Notes: a model not told the origin generated them from the letters alone. A stretch of 64,000 nucleotides of DNA from Kangiella sediminilitoris (GCF_001708405.1 NZ_CP012418.1:1950501-2014500); one strand, 5' to 3'; shown: positions 48,530 through 59,022, numbered from the stretch's first letter. A program made the numbers and translations.

Positions 48530-48669
48530 TTATCTTCCAGTATCTATTGTTATAGTGTGCTAAAAATAGCAGAAATGTCGCCAATTACAAAATAAGGTTT
48601 TATTTGCCCCAGTCACCAATAATGCGTTAATGTAATCCAAGGCTAACGATTAGACATAAGGATGTTTCC

Positions 48670-49851
48670 ATGCGTGAGTCAACCAACAAACCACACCCTC
48701 TAACCTCTTCGGCTGAGGGAGGCCAGTCCGTGTCCCAACCCCCCGCCATTCTCACCGATATTGCCAGCAAAGCGGGTATCAGTTTTAACGGCGCTCATCC
48801 CTGGGATATTCAGGTTCTTGATGACAGCATTTATAAACGCATCCTTACTAATGGTTCTCTCGGTTTTGGTGAGAGCTACATGGACGGGTTGTGGGAATGT
48901 GATCAGCTGGACGAATTATTTACCCGGATTCTGCGAAGTGACATTGAGGAAGAGCTAGGCTTTATTGCAAAACTTAAGCTTGGGCTCGAAGTTATTCGAC
49001 AAAATCTGTTTAATCGCCAGAGTGAAAAACGAGCTTATGAGGTGGGCGAACGACACTACGATATCGGCAATGATATCTTCGAAGCAATGCTCGATCCCAC
49101 CATGAATTACTCCTGCGCCTATTGGGCTAATGCAGATACTCTAGAGCAGGCTCAGCTGGATAAACTCGATCTTATCTGTCGCAAGCTGGAACTTAAACCA
49201 GGCGAGACTGTATTGGATATTGGTTGTGGCTGGGGTGGCTTCGCTCGCTTCGCGGCTGAACACTATTCGGTTAACGTCCACGGTATAACCATTTCTAAAG
49301 AGCAGAAAAAGCTTGCTGAAGAACGCTGCAAAGATCTGCCTATCACCATTGAGCTACAAGATTACAGAAAACTAGAGGGCACGTTCGATAAGATTGTCTC
49401 GATTGGCATGTTCGAACATGTGGGCCCCAAAAACTACCCAACCTATTTCGATACTGCGCTTCGACTGCTAAAAGATGACGGTTTATTTTTACTGCATACT
49501 ATAGGCAAATTTAACACCACACCTCACGTCGATCCCTGGATCAATAAATACATTTTCCCCAATGGTAAAGTTCCCTCGGCATTACAAATGACTCAGGCGC
49601 TGGACGATCGCTTTAATATCGAAGACTGGCATAACTTCGGCCCAGATTATGACTGCACATTACTCGCCTGGTGGCAAAACTTTAACCAGGCATGGCCAGA
49701 GCTTTCTGAAAAATACGATCAACGCTTTTACCGCATGTGGAAATATTATATTCACTGTAGCGCAGGTTTCTTCCGCTCCAAACAAGGTCAACTATGGCAG
49801 CTGGTGCTGAGTAAAAAAGGACGCCATGGGACTTATCGCTCAGTAAGATAA
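48670..49851 (+). CDS. cfa: Cyclopropane-fatty-acyl-phospholipid synthase
   Basis: Adds a methylene from SAM to unsaturated acyl chains of membrane phospholipids in stationary phase or acid stress. 393 residues, close to E. coli Cfa (382). SAM motif LDIGCGWGGFARFAA, GERHYDIGNDIFEAMLDPTMNYSCAYW and SIGMFEHVG with the active Glu are present. ATG at 48670. Confidence 0.96.
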   Translation: MRESTNKPHPLTSSAEGGQSVSQPPAILTDIASKAGISFNGAHPWDIQVLDDSIYKRILTNGSLGFGESYMDGLWECDQLDELFTRILRSDIEEELGFIAKLKLGLEVIRQNLFNRQSEKRAYEVGERHYDIGNDIFEAMLDPTMNYSCAYWANADTLEQAQLDKLDLICRKLELKPGETVLDIGCGWGGFARFAAEHYSVNVHGITISKEQKKLAEERCKDLPITIELQDYRKLEGTFDKIVSIGMFEHVGPKNYPTYFDTALRLLKDDGLFLLHTIGKFNTTPHVDPWINKYIFPNGKVPSALQMTQALDDRFNIEDWHNFGPDYDCTLLAWWQNFNQAWPELSEKYDQRFYRMWKYYIHCSAGFFRSKQGQLWQLVLSKKGRHGTYRSVR

Positions 49852-49942
49852 GACAGTACCAATCAAATAATAGCTGGTAGTACCTTTATAACCTAAAAAC
49901 GCGTTACAATAGCGCCATATTTTTATTTGGAGTTCTACTTTT

Positions 49943-51118
49943 ATGATTATTAAGCCGAAAGTACGTGGTTTTGTTTGTACCACGGCTCACCCTGAGGGTT
50001 GTATCGCTCACGTAAACGAGCAGATCGAATATGTAAAAAATAATATGCCAAAAGGCGATGGTCCTAAGAACGTGTTGGTTATCGGCTCATCGACTGGCTA
50101 CGGACTGGCGTCGCGTATTGTTTCAGCATTTGGCTACGGCGCAAAAACGCTAGGCTTATTCTTTGAGAAAGAGCCTACTGAGAACAAAACGGGTACTGCT
50201 GGCTGGTATAACAACCGTGGTTTTGAAATCGCTGCAGACAAAGAAGGCCTTTGGCACAAAAGCATTAATGGTGATGCTTTCTCGCACCAGGCAAAAGAAG
50301 ACGCGATTAAAATCATTAAAGAAGAGATGGGTAAAATCGACCTTGTGGTTTATTCGTTAGCTTCTCCACGTCGTCAGGATCCAGAAACGGGTGACGTTTA
50401 TAAATCAGTGCTAAAGCCTATCGGTGAAGCTGTTACTGAGAAAACCTTAAATACTGATAAAGGTCTGGTTCACGATATCTCTATTGACCCAGCATCAGAA
50501 GACGATATCCAGAATACGATTAAAGTCATGGGCGGTGAAGACTGGGAGCTTTGGATGAAAGCTCTGGATGAAGCCGGCGTACTGGCGGATAACGTTAAAA
50601 CCACTGCTTATACTTATATCGGTAAAAAACTGACCTGGCCTATTTACGGTCATGCCACGATTGGTAAAGCTAAAGAAGATCTGGACCGCGCCTCTCACGC
50701 CATCCACGACATGCTACAGGAAAAATATAACGGTACGGCAAACATTGCAGTACTAAAAGCTGTCGTTACTCAGGCGAGCTCAGCAATTCCAGTTATGCCA
50801 CTTTACATTTCTCTACTGTATAAAGTGATGAAGGAAAACGGTGTGCATGAAGGTCCGATCGAACAAATCCGCGAATTAATTGTTGACCAAATGTTCGGTG
50901 ATAAAGCGGTCTATGATGATACGCGCCGCTTCCGTGTCGACCTGAAAGAATTAGACGATAAGATTCAAGAAGAAGTAGAACGCCTTTGGGATATAGCGAC
51001 TACTGAAAATATTGATGAGATATCGGACTATAAAGGTTACCAGCACGAATTCTTCAAGCTGTTTGGCTTTGAAGTTGATGGCGTAGACTACGATAAGGAT
51101 ACTAACCCTATCGTCTAG
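49943..51118 (+). CDS. fabV: Enoyl-[acyl-carrier-protein] reductase FabV
   Basis: NADH-dependent trans-2-enoyl reductase of fatty acid synthesis, triclosan-resistant class. 391 residues. Cofactor region VIGSSTGYGLASRIV, SLASPRRQDPETG, and the catalytic Tyr-x8-Lys in the segment KLTWPIYGHATIGKAK. It may replace FabI or act beside it; that cannot be seen. Terminator follows at 51143. Confidence 0.96.
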   Translation: MIIKPKVRGFVCTTAHPEGCIAHVNEQIEYVKNNMPKGDGPKNVLVIGSSTGYGLASRIVSAFGYGAKTLGLFFEKEPTENKTGTAGWYNNRGFEIAADKEGLWHKSINGDAFSHQAKEDAIKIIKEEMGKIDLVVYSLASPRRQDPETGDVYKSVLKPIGEAVTEKTLNTDKGLVHDISIDPASEDDIQNTIKVMGGEDWELWMKALDEAGVLADNVKTTAYTYIGKKLTWPIYGHATIGKAKEDLDRASHAIHDMLQEKYNGTANIAVLKAVVTQASSAIPVMPLYISLLYKVMKENGVHEGPIEQIRELIVDQMFGDKAVYDDTRRFRVDLKELDDKIQEEVERLWDIATTENIDEISDYKGYQHEFFKLFGFEVDGVDYDKDTNPIV

Positions 51119-51142
51119 CCACTGATGTAGCTAAGTAACACA

Positions 51143-51170
51143 AAAAAGGCATTCTCTAGAATGCCTTTTT
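51143..51170 (+). terminator. Terminator after fabV
   Basis: Perfect inverted repeat around GGCATTCTCTAGAATGCC flanked by A and T runs. Bidirectional in form. Confidence 0.92.
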
Positions 51171-51519
51171 TATTGCTCATTGTTAAAGACAATCGATTTT
51201 TATACGCATCAAAATAACTAATCCATGAATATGTAATGCAGATATGATTTTTCACCCAAGTCATCAGCGCATTAACTGTCAAAATCTTTTACAATTCCTT
51301 TTAAATCAAACAGATTTATACGTCGACCAGTTAACATTTAGTCGTAATTTTCATAGAAAAGTGAAATTAATAGGGTTAATCTAATATCAGGTTTTAAAGC
51401 ATCATTGTCTTCCCTATCAGTGAGACTGCTTAGCAGAATCAGAGACAAAGGTTTATCAATGCGCAAGCCATTAGCCCACCACCTGGTGGGCATTTTTTTG
51501 TCTGGGTTTTGTGTGAGTA
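51171..51519 (+). other. Gap with an unassigned plus-strand terminator
   Basis: 349 bases without an assigned gene. At 51474-51499 GCCCACCA and TGGTGGGC form a strong stem followed by seven T: a textbook plus-strand terminator, although fabV already has its own. An AT-rich region around 51366-51390 (TAATAT) could hold a promoter. Either a small RNA ends here, or a 29-codon frame (51459-51548, signal-peptide-like) is real; I favour a small RNA. Confidence 0.45.
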
Positions 51520-52068
51520 TTAGCGGTTCAACTTGGTGTAATGATTAATATCTTCGATCACACGGTTCAACACTTTATTATCAGCTCCCCATCCTGACCA
51601 TGCGCTGGCATCGGCATAAAACTCAGGCTGACTTAAAACGACATCATTAGTCGCATCTTCGAACTTAACATCCATCAAAACAGCCGTTCCACCAGCCATT
51701 GCACCCGCAAAAATTCTTGCTGCGGTATTGATGTACTTAATTTCCTTAATTCTAGGAGAAAGTACCAGAGTACGCTTATCCGAAGCCGAAACAACATAGT
51801 CCTCGTCCGCTATGACATATTCCTTATCTGAGAAGGTAACTCTCAACAGGCTCACCAGGTACTCATTCATCTTCGTTTGAGCATCTATGTTTGGGCTTGA
51901 ATCAGCAAACTCTGGATTAATGGTAATTGGGTATAAAACCACTTTTTGGAAAGCGTCAAATGGAACTTTAGGAGGTAACGCTGGGCCCTGCGGTTTAGTT
52001 AACCGAGTAGCACAGGCGGTGAGTAAAAATACCCCAAGAACAGTAATAAACAACTTTAAGTTTTTCAT
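51520..52068 (-). CDS. Putative lipoprotein, possibly DUF4410-like
   Basis: 182 residues from ATG at 52068 (GAGAG upstream). Signal peptide with lipobox LTAC (LGVFLLTACATR). The mature part is alpha/beta with a glycine-rich AARIFAGAMAGGTAVLMDVKF segment like DUF4410 or Peptidoglycan-associated stress lipoproteins. Family uncertain. Confidence 0.7.
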   Translation of the reverse strand: MKNLKLFITVLGVFLLTACATRLTKPQGPALPPKVPFDAFQKVVLYPITINPEFADSSPNIDAQTKMNEYLVSLLRVTFSDKEYVIADEDYVVSASDKRTLVLSPRIKEIKYINTAARIFAGAMAGGTAVLMDVKFEDATNDVVLSQPEFYADASAWSGWGADNKVLNRVIEDINHYTKLNR

Positions 52069-52165
52069 TTTTTCTCTCATTATTGTTGGTTTGAAATTTT
52101 TCCAACAGAGATATTCTCAGATATTATTGAGCAATGCAATTTCTAACAATATGGGAAAGGTATTC

Positions 52166-52750
52166 TTATTTTAGCCAGGCAAGAATTTGGTACAGAATAG
52201 CTATCCGTGTGTGCAAATCATCTTCCTCTAGAATTGCCTGCTTCTGCTTCTCGTTAACGGGTAAAAACTCTGTCAGTCGCTCGACAATAAAGTCCATATG
52301 TTGCCAGCGCTCAGGACTGTCCAGCATTTCAACCTGAGGGTGTTGGGCAAGGTCATTCAGCAAACTCACCAGTTCTCCCTGCTCGTCTCTAATGGGGCTT
52401 TGCTCAAGGTTGTCTGTGAACGATACATTGGCGCTGATTAAATTATCTGGCAGGATGGATGAGGAGTTAATCTTAAAGCGCTGTCTACCAAGGCAGGTGA
52501 TCAGCAGTATTCCGTCTTCCTTTTGATCAAAGTCGACGATTTCAACATAGGTTCCAATATTAAATGGAGTCGCCGGTATGCCTGTTTCATTCCCTTTTTT
52601 GATCAGGCAAACGCCGAACCCCTTATTATTCGATAACTGCTTAGAAATCATATCCAGATAGCGTTGTTCGAATATCTGTAAACGAAGAACGCTCTCTGGA
52701 AAGACAACCCGCCGCAGCGGGAATATAGGCAGTACCTGGTTATCAGCCAT
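52166..52750 (-). CDS. Stand-alone Lon N-terminal (substrate-binding) domain protein
   Basis: 194 residues: LPIFPLRRVVFPESVLRLQIFEQRYLDM (in parts) and GTYVEIVDFDQKEDGILLI mark the Lon N domain (PUA-like). No ATPase or protease part. ATG at 52750 overlaps the upstream permease stop (TAAGATG region), so it is translationally coupled; it lacks a strong ribosome site of its own. Function unknown; the position after mpl-ubiX is common in gammaproteobacteria. Confidence 0.88.
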   Translation of the reverse strand: MADNQVLPIFPLRRVVFPESVLRLQIFEQRYLDMISKQLSNNKGFGVCLIKKGNETGIPATPFNIGTYVEIVDFDQKEDGILLITCLGRQRFKINSSSILPDNLISANVSFTDNLEQSPIRDEQGELVSLLNDLAQHPQVEMLDSPERWQHMDFIVERLTEFLPVNEKQKQAILEEDDLHTRIAILYQILAWLK

Positions 52751-52751
52751 C

Positions 52752-53513
52752 TTATGAACGCAGTCCAATACCCCGGTTGAGCAGGTACATGGCGAAAGTG
52801 GTCAATAATGCGATGAAGACCAGAATAATTGCGAACGCAATACCGATTTGGATATCCGAAGTGCCCAGGAAGCCATAGCGGAAAGCATTCACCATATAGA
52901 TTATCGGGTTTAGCTTCGATACACCCTGCCAGAACTCCGGTAGCAAGCTAATAGAATAAAACACGCCGCCAAGGTAGGTCAGTGGTGTCAGAATGAATGT
53001 TGGTACAATTGCTACATCGTCGAACTTTTTAGCAAAGACGGCATTGATCAGGCCACCAATAGCAAACAATACCGAGGTTAAAAACACAACACTCATAACA
53101 ACCCATATATTCTGGATTTGCAGTTCAACAAAAAACGAAGCGATGATGGTTACAATCAAGCCAGTTAACAGTCCACGTAGAACACCACCGCCGACATACC
53201 CACCTAATATTACCCAGTTGGACACCGGCGAGACCATCATTTCCTCGATGGAACGCTGATATTTAGAGCTGAAGAAAGAGGAAACAACATTGCCATAGGA
53301 GTTTGTAATTACTGACATCATGATTAAGCCAGGGACAATATACTCCATATAGTCGTAACCCCCCATTTCACCGACACGCGAGCCGATTAGATTACCGAAG
53401 ATTACAAAATATAGCGTCATGGTGATCGCCGGCGGTAATAACGTTTGAGACCATATTCGCAGCCAGCGAGTAATTTCTTTAATAACAATTGTTTGGAATG
53501 CGACTAAGTTCAT
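52752..53513 (-). CDS. ABC-2 type transporter permease (YadH-like)
   Basis: 253 residues, six predicted membrane helices, ABC2_membrane family: TLLPPAITMTLYFVIFGNLIG and FILTPLTYLGGVFYSISLLP are typical. Start overlaps the ATPase stop by 4 bases. Partner of the next gene upstream; substrate unknown, possibly drug or lipid export. Confidence 0.9.
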   Translation of the reverse strand: MNLVAFQTIVIKEITRWLRIWSQTLLPPAITMTLYFVIFGNLIGSRVGEMGGYDYMEYIVPGLIMMSVITNSYGNVVSSFFSSKYQRSIEEMMVSPVSNWVILGGYVGGGVLRGLLTGLIVTIIASFFVELQIQNIWVVMSVVFLTSVLFAIGGLINAVFAKKFDDVAIVPTFILTPLTYLGGVFYSISLLPEFWQGVSKLNPIIYMVNAFRYGFLGTSDIQIGIAFAIILVFIALLTTFAMYLLNRGIGLRS

Positions 53514-54445
53514 GATGTCGCCTCCTTGTGTGGGTTTTCGACCAGTCTCACGAATAGCTCCTCAAGTCGATTAGCTTTATTACGCATACTGAGCACAGTT
53601 ATGTCATGTTTACTCAATTCATCAAACACGCCGTTCACTCCAGCTCCTTTATGGACATCGACCTCAATCGTGGTTTCATCGCGAACGCGAACTTCGTAAC
53701 CATCTATTGTCGGCATCTGCGCTGGTAAGCCTGTCGTATCAAGAACAAATGTTTCCATATCGAGCTTAGCCAATAGCTCTTTCATGCTGGTGTTCTCAGC
53801 AATCTCACCATGGTTGATAATCGCAATGTTACGGCATAGGCTTTCAGCTTCTTCCAGATAGTGCGTGGTCAGAACAATAGTGGTTTTCTTTTCCCGGTTA
53901 AGTTCCTGCATGAAATCCCACATCGAACGACGTAGTTCAATATCGACACCCGCTGTCGGCTCATCCAGTATAAGAAGCTTAGGGTCATGAATAAGACCGC
54001 GAGCAATCATCAGGCGACGCTTCATACCACCTGATAGCTCTCGCGACTGTGCATCACGCTTATCCCACAAACCCAATTGTTCTAGTAAAGGCTGTGCACG
54101 CTTTTTAGCTTCATTACGCGAAATACCGTAATACCCTGCCTGTTGAACCACAATCTGCTCAACACCTTCAAACATGTTGAAATTAAATTCCTGCGGTACA
54201 AGACCGAGCTGCTTCTTAGCGTTGGCAAGATCCTTATCAATATCATGGCCGAACACTTCAACCTTGCCCGCACTTTTGTTAACCAGTGAGGTTATGATAC
54301 CGATTGCAGTAGATTTACCAGCACCATTAGGCCCAAGAAGCGCGAAGAAATCACCCTCTTCTACCTCAAGGTTAATACCTTTCAGAGCCTGAGTGCCATT
54401 ATCGTAAGTTTTACATAAATCTTTGATTGATAATGCTTTTGTCAT
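53510..54445 (-). CDS. ABC transporter ATP-binding protein (YadG-like)
   Basis: 311 residues with Walker A GPNGAGKSTAIG, LSGGMKRRLMIARGL, Walker B LLILDEPTAGVDIE and the switch His in LTTHYLEE. Export-type ABC-2 ATPase with a short C-terminal extension. Pairs with the permease. Confidence 0.93.
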   Translation of the reverse strand: MTKALSIKDLCKTYDNGTQALKGINLEVEEGDFFALLGPNGAGKSTAIGIITSLVNKSAGKVEVFGHDIDKDLANAKKQLGLVPQEFNFNMFEGVEQIVVQQAGYYGISRNEAKKRAQPLLEQLGLWDKRDAQSRELSGGMKRRLMIARGLIHDPKLLILDEPTAGVDIELRRSMWDFMQELNREKKTTIVLTTHYLEEAESLCRNIAIINHGEIAENTSMKELLAKLDMETFVLDTTGLPAQMPTIDGYEVRVRDETTIEVDVHKGAGVNGVFDELSKHDITVLSMRNKANRLEELFVRLVENPHKEATS

Positions 54446-54488
54446 TATTTACTCTTCGTTGTTATAGCTTTTGCTATAGAAATGAATC

Positions 54489-55112
54489 TTAATTACCGTT
54501 GTAGCCCCAGCGATGCCCTAGGCTGTGGTCTATATCAAGATGGTCAAGAATTCTGGCCACCATAAAATCTACCAGGTCATCTATCGATTGTGGCTCATTA
54601 TAGAAACCCGGTGAAGCTGGCATAATGGTCACACCCATCTGCGACAGGCGAGTCATATTTTCCAGGTGAATCGTGTTGAAGGGCGTTTCGCGCGGTACCA
54701 GGATCAACTGACCACGCTCTTTCATTACCACGTCAGCAGCCCGCTCGATCAGGTTATCCGAAGCACCGTTTGCGATAGCACTCAAGGTTCCTGTACTGCA
54801 GGGACAGACAATCATCTGTTTTGGGGCACTGGAACCGCTGGCAACCGGCGACATCCAGTTATCACTGGAGAAAACCTTGATGCGACCTGGATCTATATCC
54901 AGGTTTTGCGCCAGGGTTTGTTCAATGCTGCTCGGAGCCTTACTCACCTGCACGCCACATTCAGTAGCCAGCACCACACGGGCAGCACTGGACAACATCA
55001 GATATACGACGCTGTAATGATTGCTTAGCTCCTGCAATAACCTGAGCGCGTAAGGTGCGCCTGAGGCACCAGTAACAGCCAATGTTATTGCTTTATTTTC
55101 TTGATTGCTCAT
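54489..55112 (-). CDS. ubiX: Flavin prenyltransferase UbiX
   Basis: Makes prenylated FMN for UbiD decarboxylase in ubiquinone synthesis. 207 residues; [36 protein letters not shown] and [15 protein letters not shown] are conserved. Its start overlaps the mpl stop by one base. ubiD is not in the window. Confidence 0.95.
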   Translation of the reverse strand: MSNQENKAITLAVTGASGAPYALRLLQELSNHYSVVYLMLSSAARVVLATECGVQVSKAPSSIEQTLAQNLDIDPGRIKVFSSDNWMSPVASGSSAPKQMIVCPCSTGTLSAIANGASDNLIERAADVVMKERGQLILVPRETPFNTIHLENMTRLSQMGVTIMPASPGFYNEPQSIDDLVDFMVARILDHLDIDHSLGHRWGYNGN

Positions 55113-56461
55113 TAAGCCAGTTGCTCCAGCAGTTTGCCGTGAATTCCGCCAAAACCGCCATTACTCATTACTAGAATTTGGTCGCCTGATTGTACCATTT
55201 TTGGCACTACCTGCAGAATAGCATCCACCGTATCTAATATCTGGACGCTTTTTAGCTTTTCAAGCTGCTCTTCTGGGAACTGCCAGTCAAACTCAGCGGG
55301 TTTGTGAATGATCACTTCGTCTGCTTCGCTGAGAGTAGGTAGTAATGTGTCTTTATGAATCCCTGAGCGCATGGTTGCAGAACGTAAATCTAAAATTGCG
55401 AGAATTTTTTTATCGCCAACTTTTTTACGGAATCCGGCGAGCGTCGTTTTTACCGCGGTCGGATGATGCGCAAAATCATCATACACGGCAATGCCACCGG
55501 CTTCCCCTTTCAGCTCCATACGGCGTTTAACGTTACGAAACTCAGATAGAGCATCACAGCAATGATGGGCCGGAACGCCGGTGTGCCGCGCAGCCGCAAT
55601 CGACGCCAGACCATTGACCACGTTATGCATACCGATTAGCTCCCAGTGGACTTCGCCCTGCTTGTCGCCGGCAAAGAATACCTCAAACTGACTGCCATCG
55701 TCTTGCAACAGCTTAAACTGCCAGCCATTGTCAGGACCTATAAGCTCCTTCTTCGACCAGAAGCCCATGTCGATAACTTCCTGCAGATATTTTTCATTTT
55801 CTGGATATATAACCAGCCCATTGCCGGGAACGATACGGATCAAATGATGGAACTGGGTTTTGATGGCATCAATGTCCTTGAAGATATCAGCATGATCGAA
55901 TTCAAGGTTATTCATAATTAAAGTCCGCGGACGATAATGAACAAACTTAGAACGCTTATCAAAAAAGGCTGTATCGTACTCATCAGCCTCTACCACGAAG
56001 AACGGTGAATCCGTCAGTCGGGCGGACAAGCCAAAGTTTTCTGGAATACCACCTATCAGGAAACCGGGACTCAGATTCGCATACTCCAGTATCCATGCAG
56101 TCATACTGGCCGTGGTGGTTTTGCCATGAGTACCGGACGCAGCCACGACCCATTTATCTTTTAAAATATTTTCTGATAACCACTGGGGCCCTGAGCGGTA
56201 ATTTAGTCCCTGCTCAAGGACATACTCTACCGATGGATTACCGCGCGACATGGCATTGCCCACAATCACACAGTCAGTGTGCTGAGGAATGTGTTTGGGA
56301 TCAAAGCCCTGAATGAGCTCAATCCCCTGCTCCTCCAGCTGAGTACTCATCGGCGGGTAGACATTTTCATCACTACCGCTAACCGATATACCCTGCTGTT
56401 TTGCCAGCAAGGCAATCCCACCCATAAAGGTGCCGCAAATACCTAGAATATGAATATGCAT
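55112..56461 (-). CDS. mpl: UDP-N-acetylmuramate:L-alanyl-gamma-D-glutamyl-meso-DAP ligase
   Basis: Muropeptide ligase that recycles tripeptide onto UDP-MurNAc. 449 residues, Mur ligase fold; P-loop [15 protein letters not shown]-terminal [18 protein letters not shown] and [15 protein letters not shown]. First gene of the mpl-ubiX-ABC-Lon operon. Confidence 0.96.
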   Translation of the reverse strand: MHIHILGICGTFMGGIALLAKQQGISVSGSDENVYPPMSTQLEEQGIELIQGFDPKHIPQHTDCVIVGNAMSRGNPSVEYVLEQGLNYRSGPQWLSENILKDKWVVAASGTHGKTTTASMTAWILEYANLSPGFLIGGIPENFGLSARLTDSPFFVVEADEYDTAFFDKRSKFVHYRPRTLIMNNLEFDHADIFKDIDAIKTQFHHLIRIVPGNGLVIYPENEKYLQEVIDMGFWSKKELIGPDNGWQFKLLQDDGSQFEVFFAGDKQGEVHWELIGMHNVVNGLASIAAARHTGVPAHHCCDALSEFRNVKRRMELKGEAGGIAVYDDFAHHPTAVKTTLAGFRKKVGDKKILAILDLRSATMRSGIHKDTLLPTLSEADEVIIHKPAEFDWQFPEEQLEKLKSVQILDTVDAILQVVPKMVQSGDQILVMSNGGFGGIHGKLLEQLA

Positions 56462-56940
56462 CGACTAATTGGAATCTATAGTTATGAAACTTTGCTGACA
56501 ATCATAAGCCAAGCATGATTTTTCGTCATCTTTTCGGGAAAGAAATCTTAAAATACGGTAAAATCGCCACAAAATTGTCCCAAACCGAATGATTTGGGCA
56601 ACATTTGTTGTGGTAACGGATTTCGCTCTTCAGCGAGTTACTTTCTCTTAATTGGCTAAGAGAAAGTAACCAAAGAGAAGTCCACCCCGATATTGAGGTT
56701 ATTCAGGGAATAACTTCTTTCGTAACTCACAAGCAATTTAACGTACCGTGAAATACAGTCCCTCCCTGGCCTGAATTTCACTATTTGAATCATCTACCAA
56801 GGGTATTTCCGTTGGTCACAAATTCAAATTACTATAGCTTGCGAGCTACTCAACTCAATATAAGGGGTCATTGTACTTCTCCTGATACACCGCAAATGTC
56901 ATTAATCCTATGAGTAATAAAAGCTACAAGGTAAAATTTT
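56462..56940 (+). other. 479-bp gap with two hairpins upstream of pfp
   Basis: No gene seen. Holds a 14-bp perfect stem (56637-56670) and a second 7-bp stem GTTATTC-AGG-GAATAAC (56698-56714). May contain divergent promoters of mpl and pfp, and a dispersed repeat. Confidence 0.5.
56637..56670. repeat. 14-bp perfect hairpin, possible dispersed repeat
   Basis: GTTACTTTCTCTTA (56637-56650), loop ATTGGC, TAAGAGAAAGTAAC (56657-56670), followed by CAAAGAGAAG. Similar AAAGAAAGTAACCAAAGAAAAG strings recur in many gammaproteobacterial genomes (recalled, not searched). Confidence 0.7.
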
Positions 56941-58206
56941 ATGCCTAAAAAGAAATACAACGCCTTCTACGCCCAGTCTGGCGGCGTAACGGCAGTGATT
57001 AACGCAACCGCTTGCGGCGTTATTGAAACAGCTCGTAAGTCTCTTAATATCAATAAAGTTTATGCGGGTAAAAACGGCATTATCGGTGCCTTGCGTGAAG
57101 AGCTGATCGATACCAGCAAAGAGAGCAAGAAAGATATAGCCGCATTGAAGCATACGCCTTCAGGCGCCTTCGGCTCTTGCCGCCATAAGCTAAGAAGCAT
57201 TGAAGAAAATAAAGAAGAATACGAACGCCTAATCGAAGTATTCAAGGCGCACGATATTCGCTACTTCTTCTATAACGGTGGCGGTGACTCTCAGGATACG
57301 GCACATAAAGTATCTCAGCTGAGTGAAACCATGGGCTTCCCTATCACCTGTATTGGTATTCCTAAAACCGTTGATAATGACCTCCCTATTACTGACAACT
57401 GTCCGGGCTTTGGCTCGGTCGCCAAGTACGTTGCGGTTTCTATCCGCGAGGCAGCTTTCGACGTGAAATCCATGGCGGAAACTTCAACCAAAGTCTTCGT
57501 TATGGAAGTGATGGGACGTCATGCAGGCTGGATTGCGGCTGCGGGCGGTCTGGCCTGTGAGAAAGAAGGCGATGCTCCGCATATTATTCTGTTCCCGGAA
57601 ATTGCCTTTAATAAAGAAAAGTTTCTCAAGAAGGTAGAACGTACCGTTAAAAAATACGGATACTGCGCCATTGTCGTTTCGGAAGGCACGGCATATAAAG
57701 ACGGTACTTTCCTTGCTGACGCAGGAACCGTTGACGCCTTCGGACACAAACAACTGGGCGGTGTTGCACCGGTTGTTGCTGGCATGATCAAAGATGAACT
57801 GGGTTATAAATATCACTGGGCTGTCAGCGATTACTTACAGCGTGCAGCACGACATATCGCTTCAGCGACTGATGTTGAGCAGGCCTATGCCATGGGACAG
57901 GCCGCGGTTGAGTTCGCTGACGCCGGTAAGAATGCAGTTATGCCAACCATCGTTCGCAAGAACACAAAAAGCTACCGCTGGACGGTAGGCGAAGCAAAGC
58001 TGGCAGATGTAGCAAACGTTGAGAAAATGATGCCTCGCAAATATATTTCTCGTGATGGCTTTGGCATTACTGAAGAGTGTCGCCAGTACCTGCAGCCTCT
58101 AATCGAGGGAGAAGCCTATCCTCCTTACAAGAACGGGTTGCCACAGTACGTTGAACTCAAAAATGAACTGGTTAAGAAAAAGCTCAAAACTAAGTTCGAA
58201 ATATAA
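56941..58206 (+). CDS. pfp: Pyrophosphate-dependent 6-phosphofructokinase
   Basis: Reversible fructose 6-phosphate phosphorylation using PPi. 421 residues. GGGDS (113-117) and PKTVDND (141-147) mark the PPi-using type: ATP enzymes have PGT where this has PKT. MGRHAGW (191-197) is the substrate motif. Terminator follows at once. A membrane pyrophosphatase lies 4 kb away. Confidence 0.95.
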   Translation: MPKKKYNAFYAQSGGVTAVINATACGVIETARKSLNINKVYAGKNGIIGALREELIDTSKESKKDIAALKHTPSGAFGSCRHKLRSIEENKEEYERLIEVFKAHDIRYFFYNGGGDSQDTAHKVSQLSETMGFPITCIGIPKTVDNDLPITDNCPGFGSVAKYVAVSIREAAFDVKSMAETSTKVFVMEVMGRHAGWIAAAGGLACEKEGDAPHIILFPEIAFNKEKFLKKVERTVKKYGYCAIVVSEGTAYKDGTFLADAGTVDAFGHKQLGGVAPVVAGMIKDELGYKYHWAVSDYLQRAARHIASATDVEQAYAMGQAAVEFADAGKNAVMPTIVRKNTKSYRWTVGEAKLADVANVEKMMPRKYISRDGFGITEECRQYLQPLIEGEAYPPYKNGLPQYVELKNELVKKKLKTKFEI

Positions 58207-58209
58207 AAT

Positions 58210-58233
58210 AAAAGGCCCCAAACGGGGCCTTTT
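58210..58233 (+). terminator. Terminator after pfp
   Basis: AAAAGGCCCC and GGGGCCTTTT with a 4-base loop AAAC; T run on the plus strand, A run upstream. Confidence 0.92.
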
Positions 58234-58259
58234 TATTATGTCGGGTCAACTTAGAGGCT

Positions 58260-58877
58260 TCACTGGTTATCCATATTAAACTCAATTTTGACCGTTTGCC
58301 CCAAACTGGCGATGGGGCGTCCTTCTGTCATTGCCGGTCTAAATTTCCACTCTTTTAAAGCCTTAACCGCCTCTTTATCGAAAATATTTTTTGGCTGAGA
58401 GTCCAGCACAGAAATATTGGATAAAGTCCCACTCGCATCCACGTCATACTTCAACAGAACCCAACCCTCAATACCGTTCAACTGTGCTTTAATGGGATAG
58501 CTGGGTTGAGCTCGATACATTGCCATAGCGCTGCTATCCTGTAGCACATCGACTCTACCAAAGCCGGTAGTCGCACCATCCAGACTGACTTCATCGACAA
58601 GATTTGTTGTCAAAAAAGACTCCTCTGTCAGCACATCAATCGACTCGATAACCTGTCCATCGATCGATGGTGTTTTCTCGATAACTGGTAGCTTTGGAGG
58701 CTTTAAAGGGCTCCTCTTTGGCTCAGGCTTTTTATTCGGAATCTTGACGTTGGAAAGTTCAACTGGATTTGGTTCTACTTCAGTTTTAGTTTCCTCATCC
58801 TGGATCAGCTGGCTCATTAAAAATAAAAGAGCCGCAGTTACAGTTGCCGCAATCAATAGTGATAATGTTATTTTCAT
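58260..58877 (-). CDS. TonB-like energy transducer protein
   Basis: 205 residues: N-terminal membrane anchor (LSLLIAATVTAALLFLM), a Pro/Lys-rich periplasmic linker (KKPEPKRSPLKPPKLP) and a C-terminal TonB domain (about 115-205; YPIKAQLNGIEGWVLLKYDV, ALKEWKFRPA). No exbB/exbD neighbours are seen, so it may use a distant pair. Function otherwise unclear. Confidence 0.85.
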   Translation of the reverse strand: MKITLSLLIAATVTAALLFLMSQLIQDEETKTEVEPNPVELSNVKIPNKKPEPKRSPLKPPKLPVIEKTPSIDGQVIESIDVLTEESFLTTNLVDEVSLDGATTGFGRVDVLQDSSAMAMYRAQPSYPIKAQLNGIEGWVLLKYDVDASGTLSNISVLDSQPKNIFDKEAVKALKEWKFRPAMTEGRPIASLGQTVKIEFNMDNQ

Positions 58878-59022
58878 TATTGCTCCCCTTTTTATATAAC
58901 CTTCAATTATCTAAACGCCACTCAATCAAAAAAGGGTTAAATATTTTTAGAACCGTTTATAATCAGGTACATTAGAATAATCGACCTATGATAATAATGA
59001 CTGAAGGAATAAGAGGCGTGTC

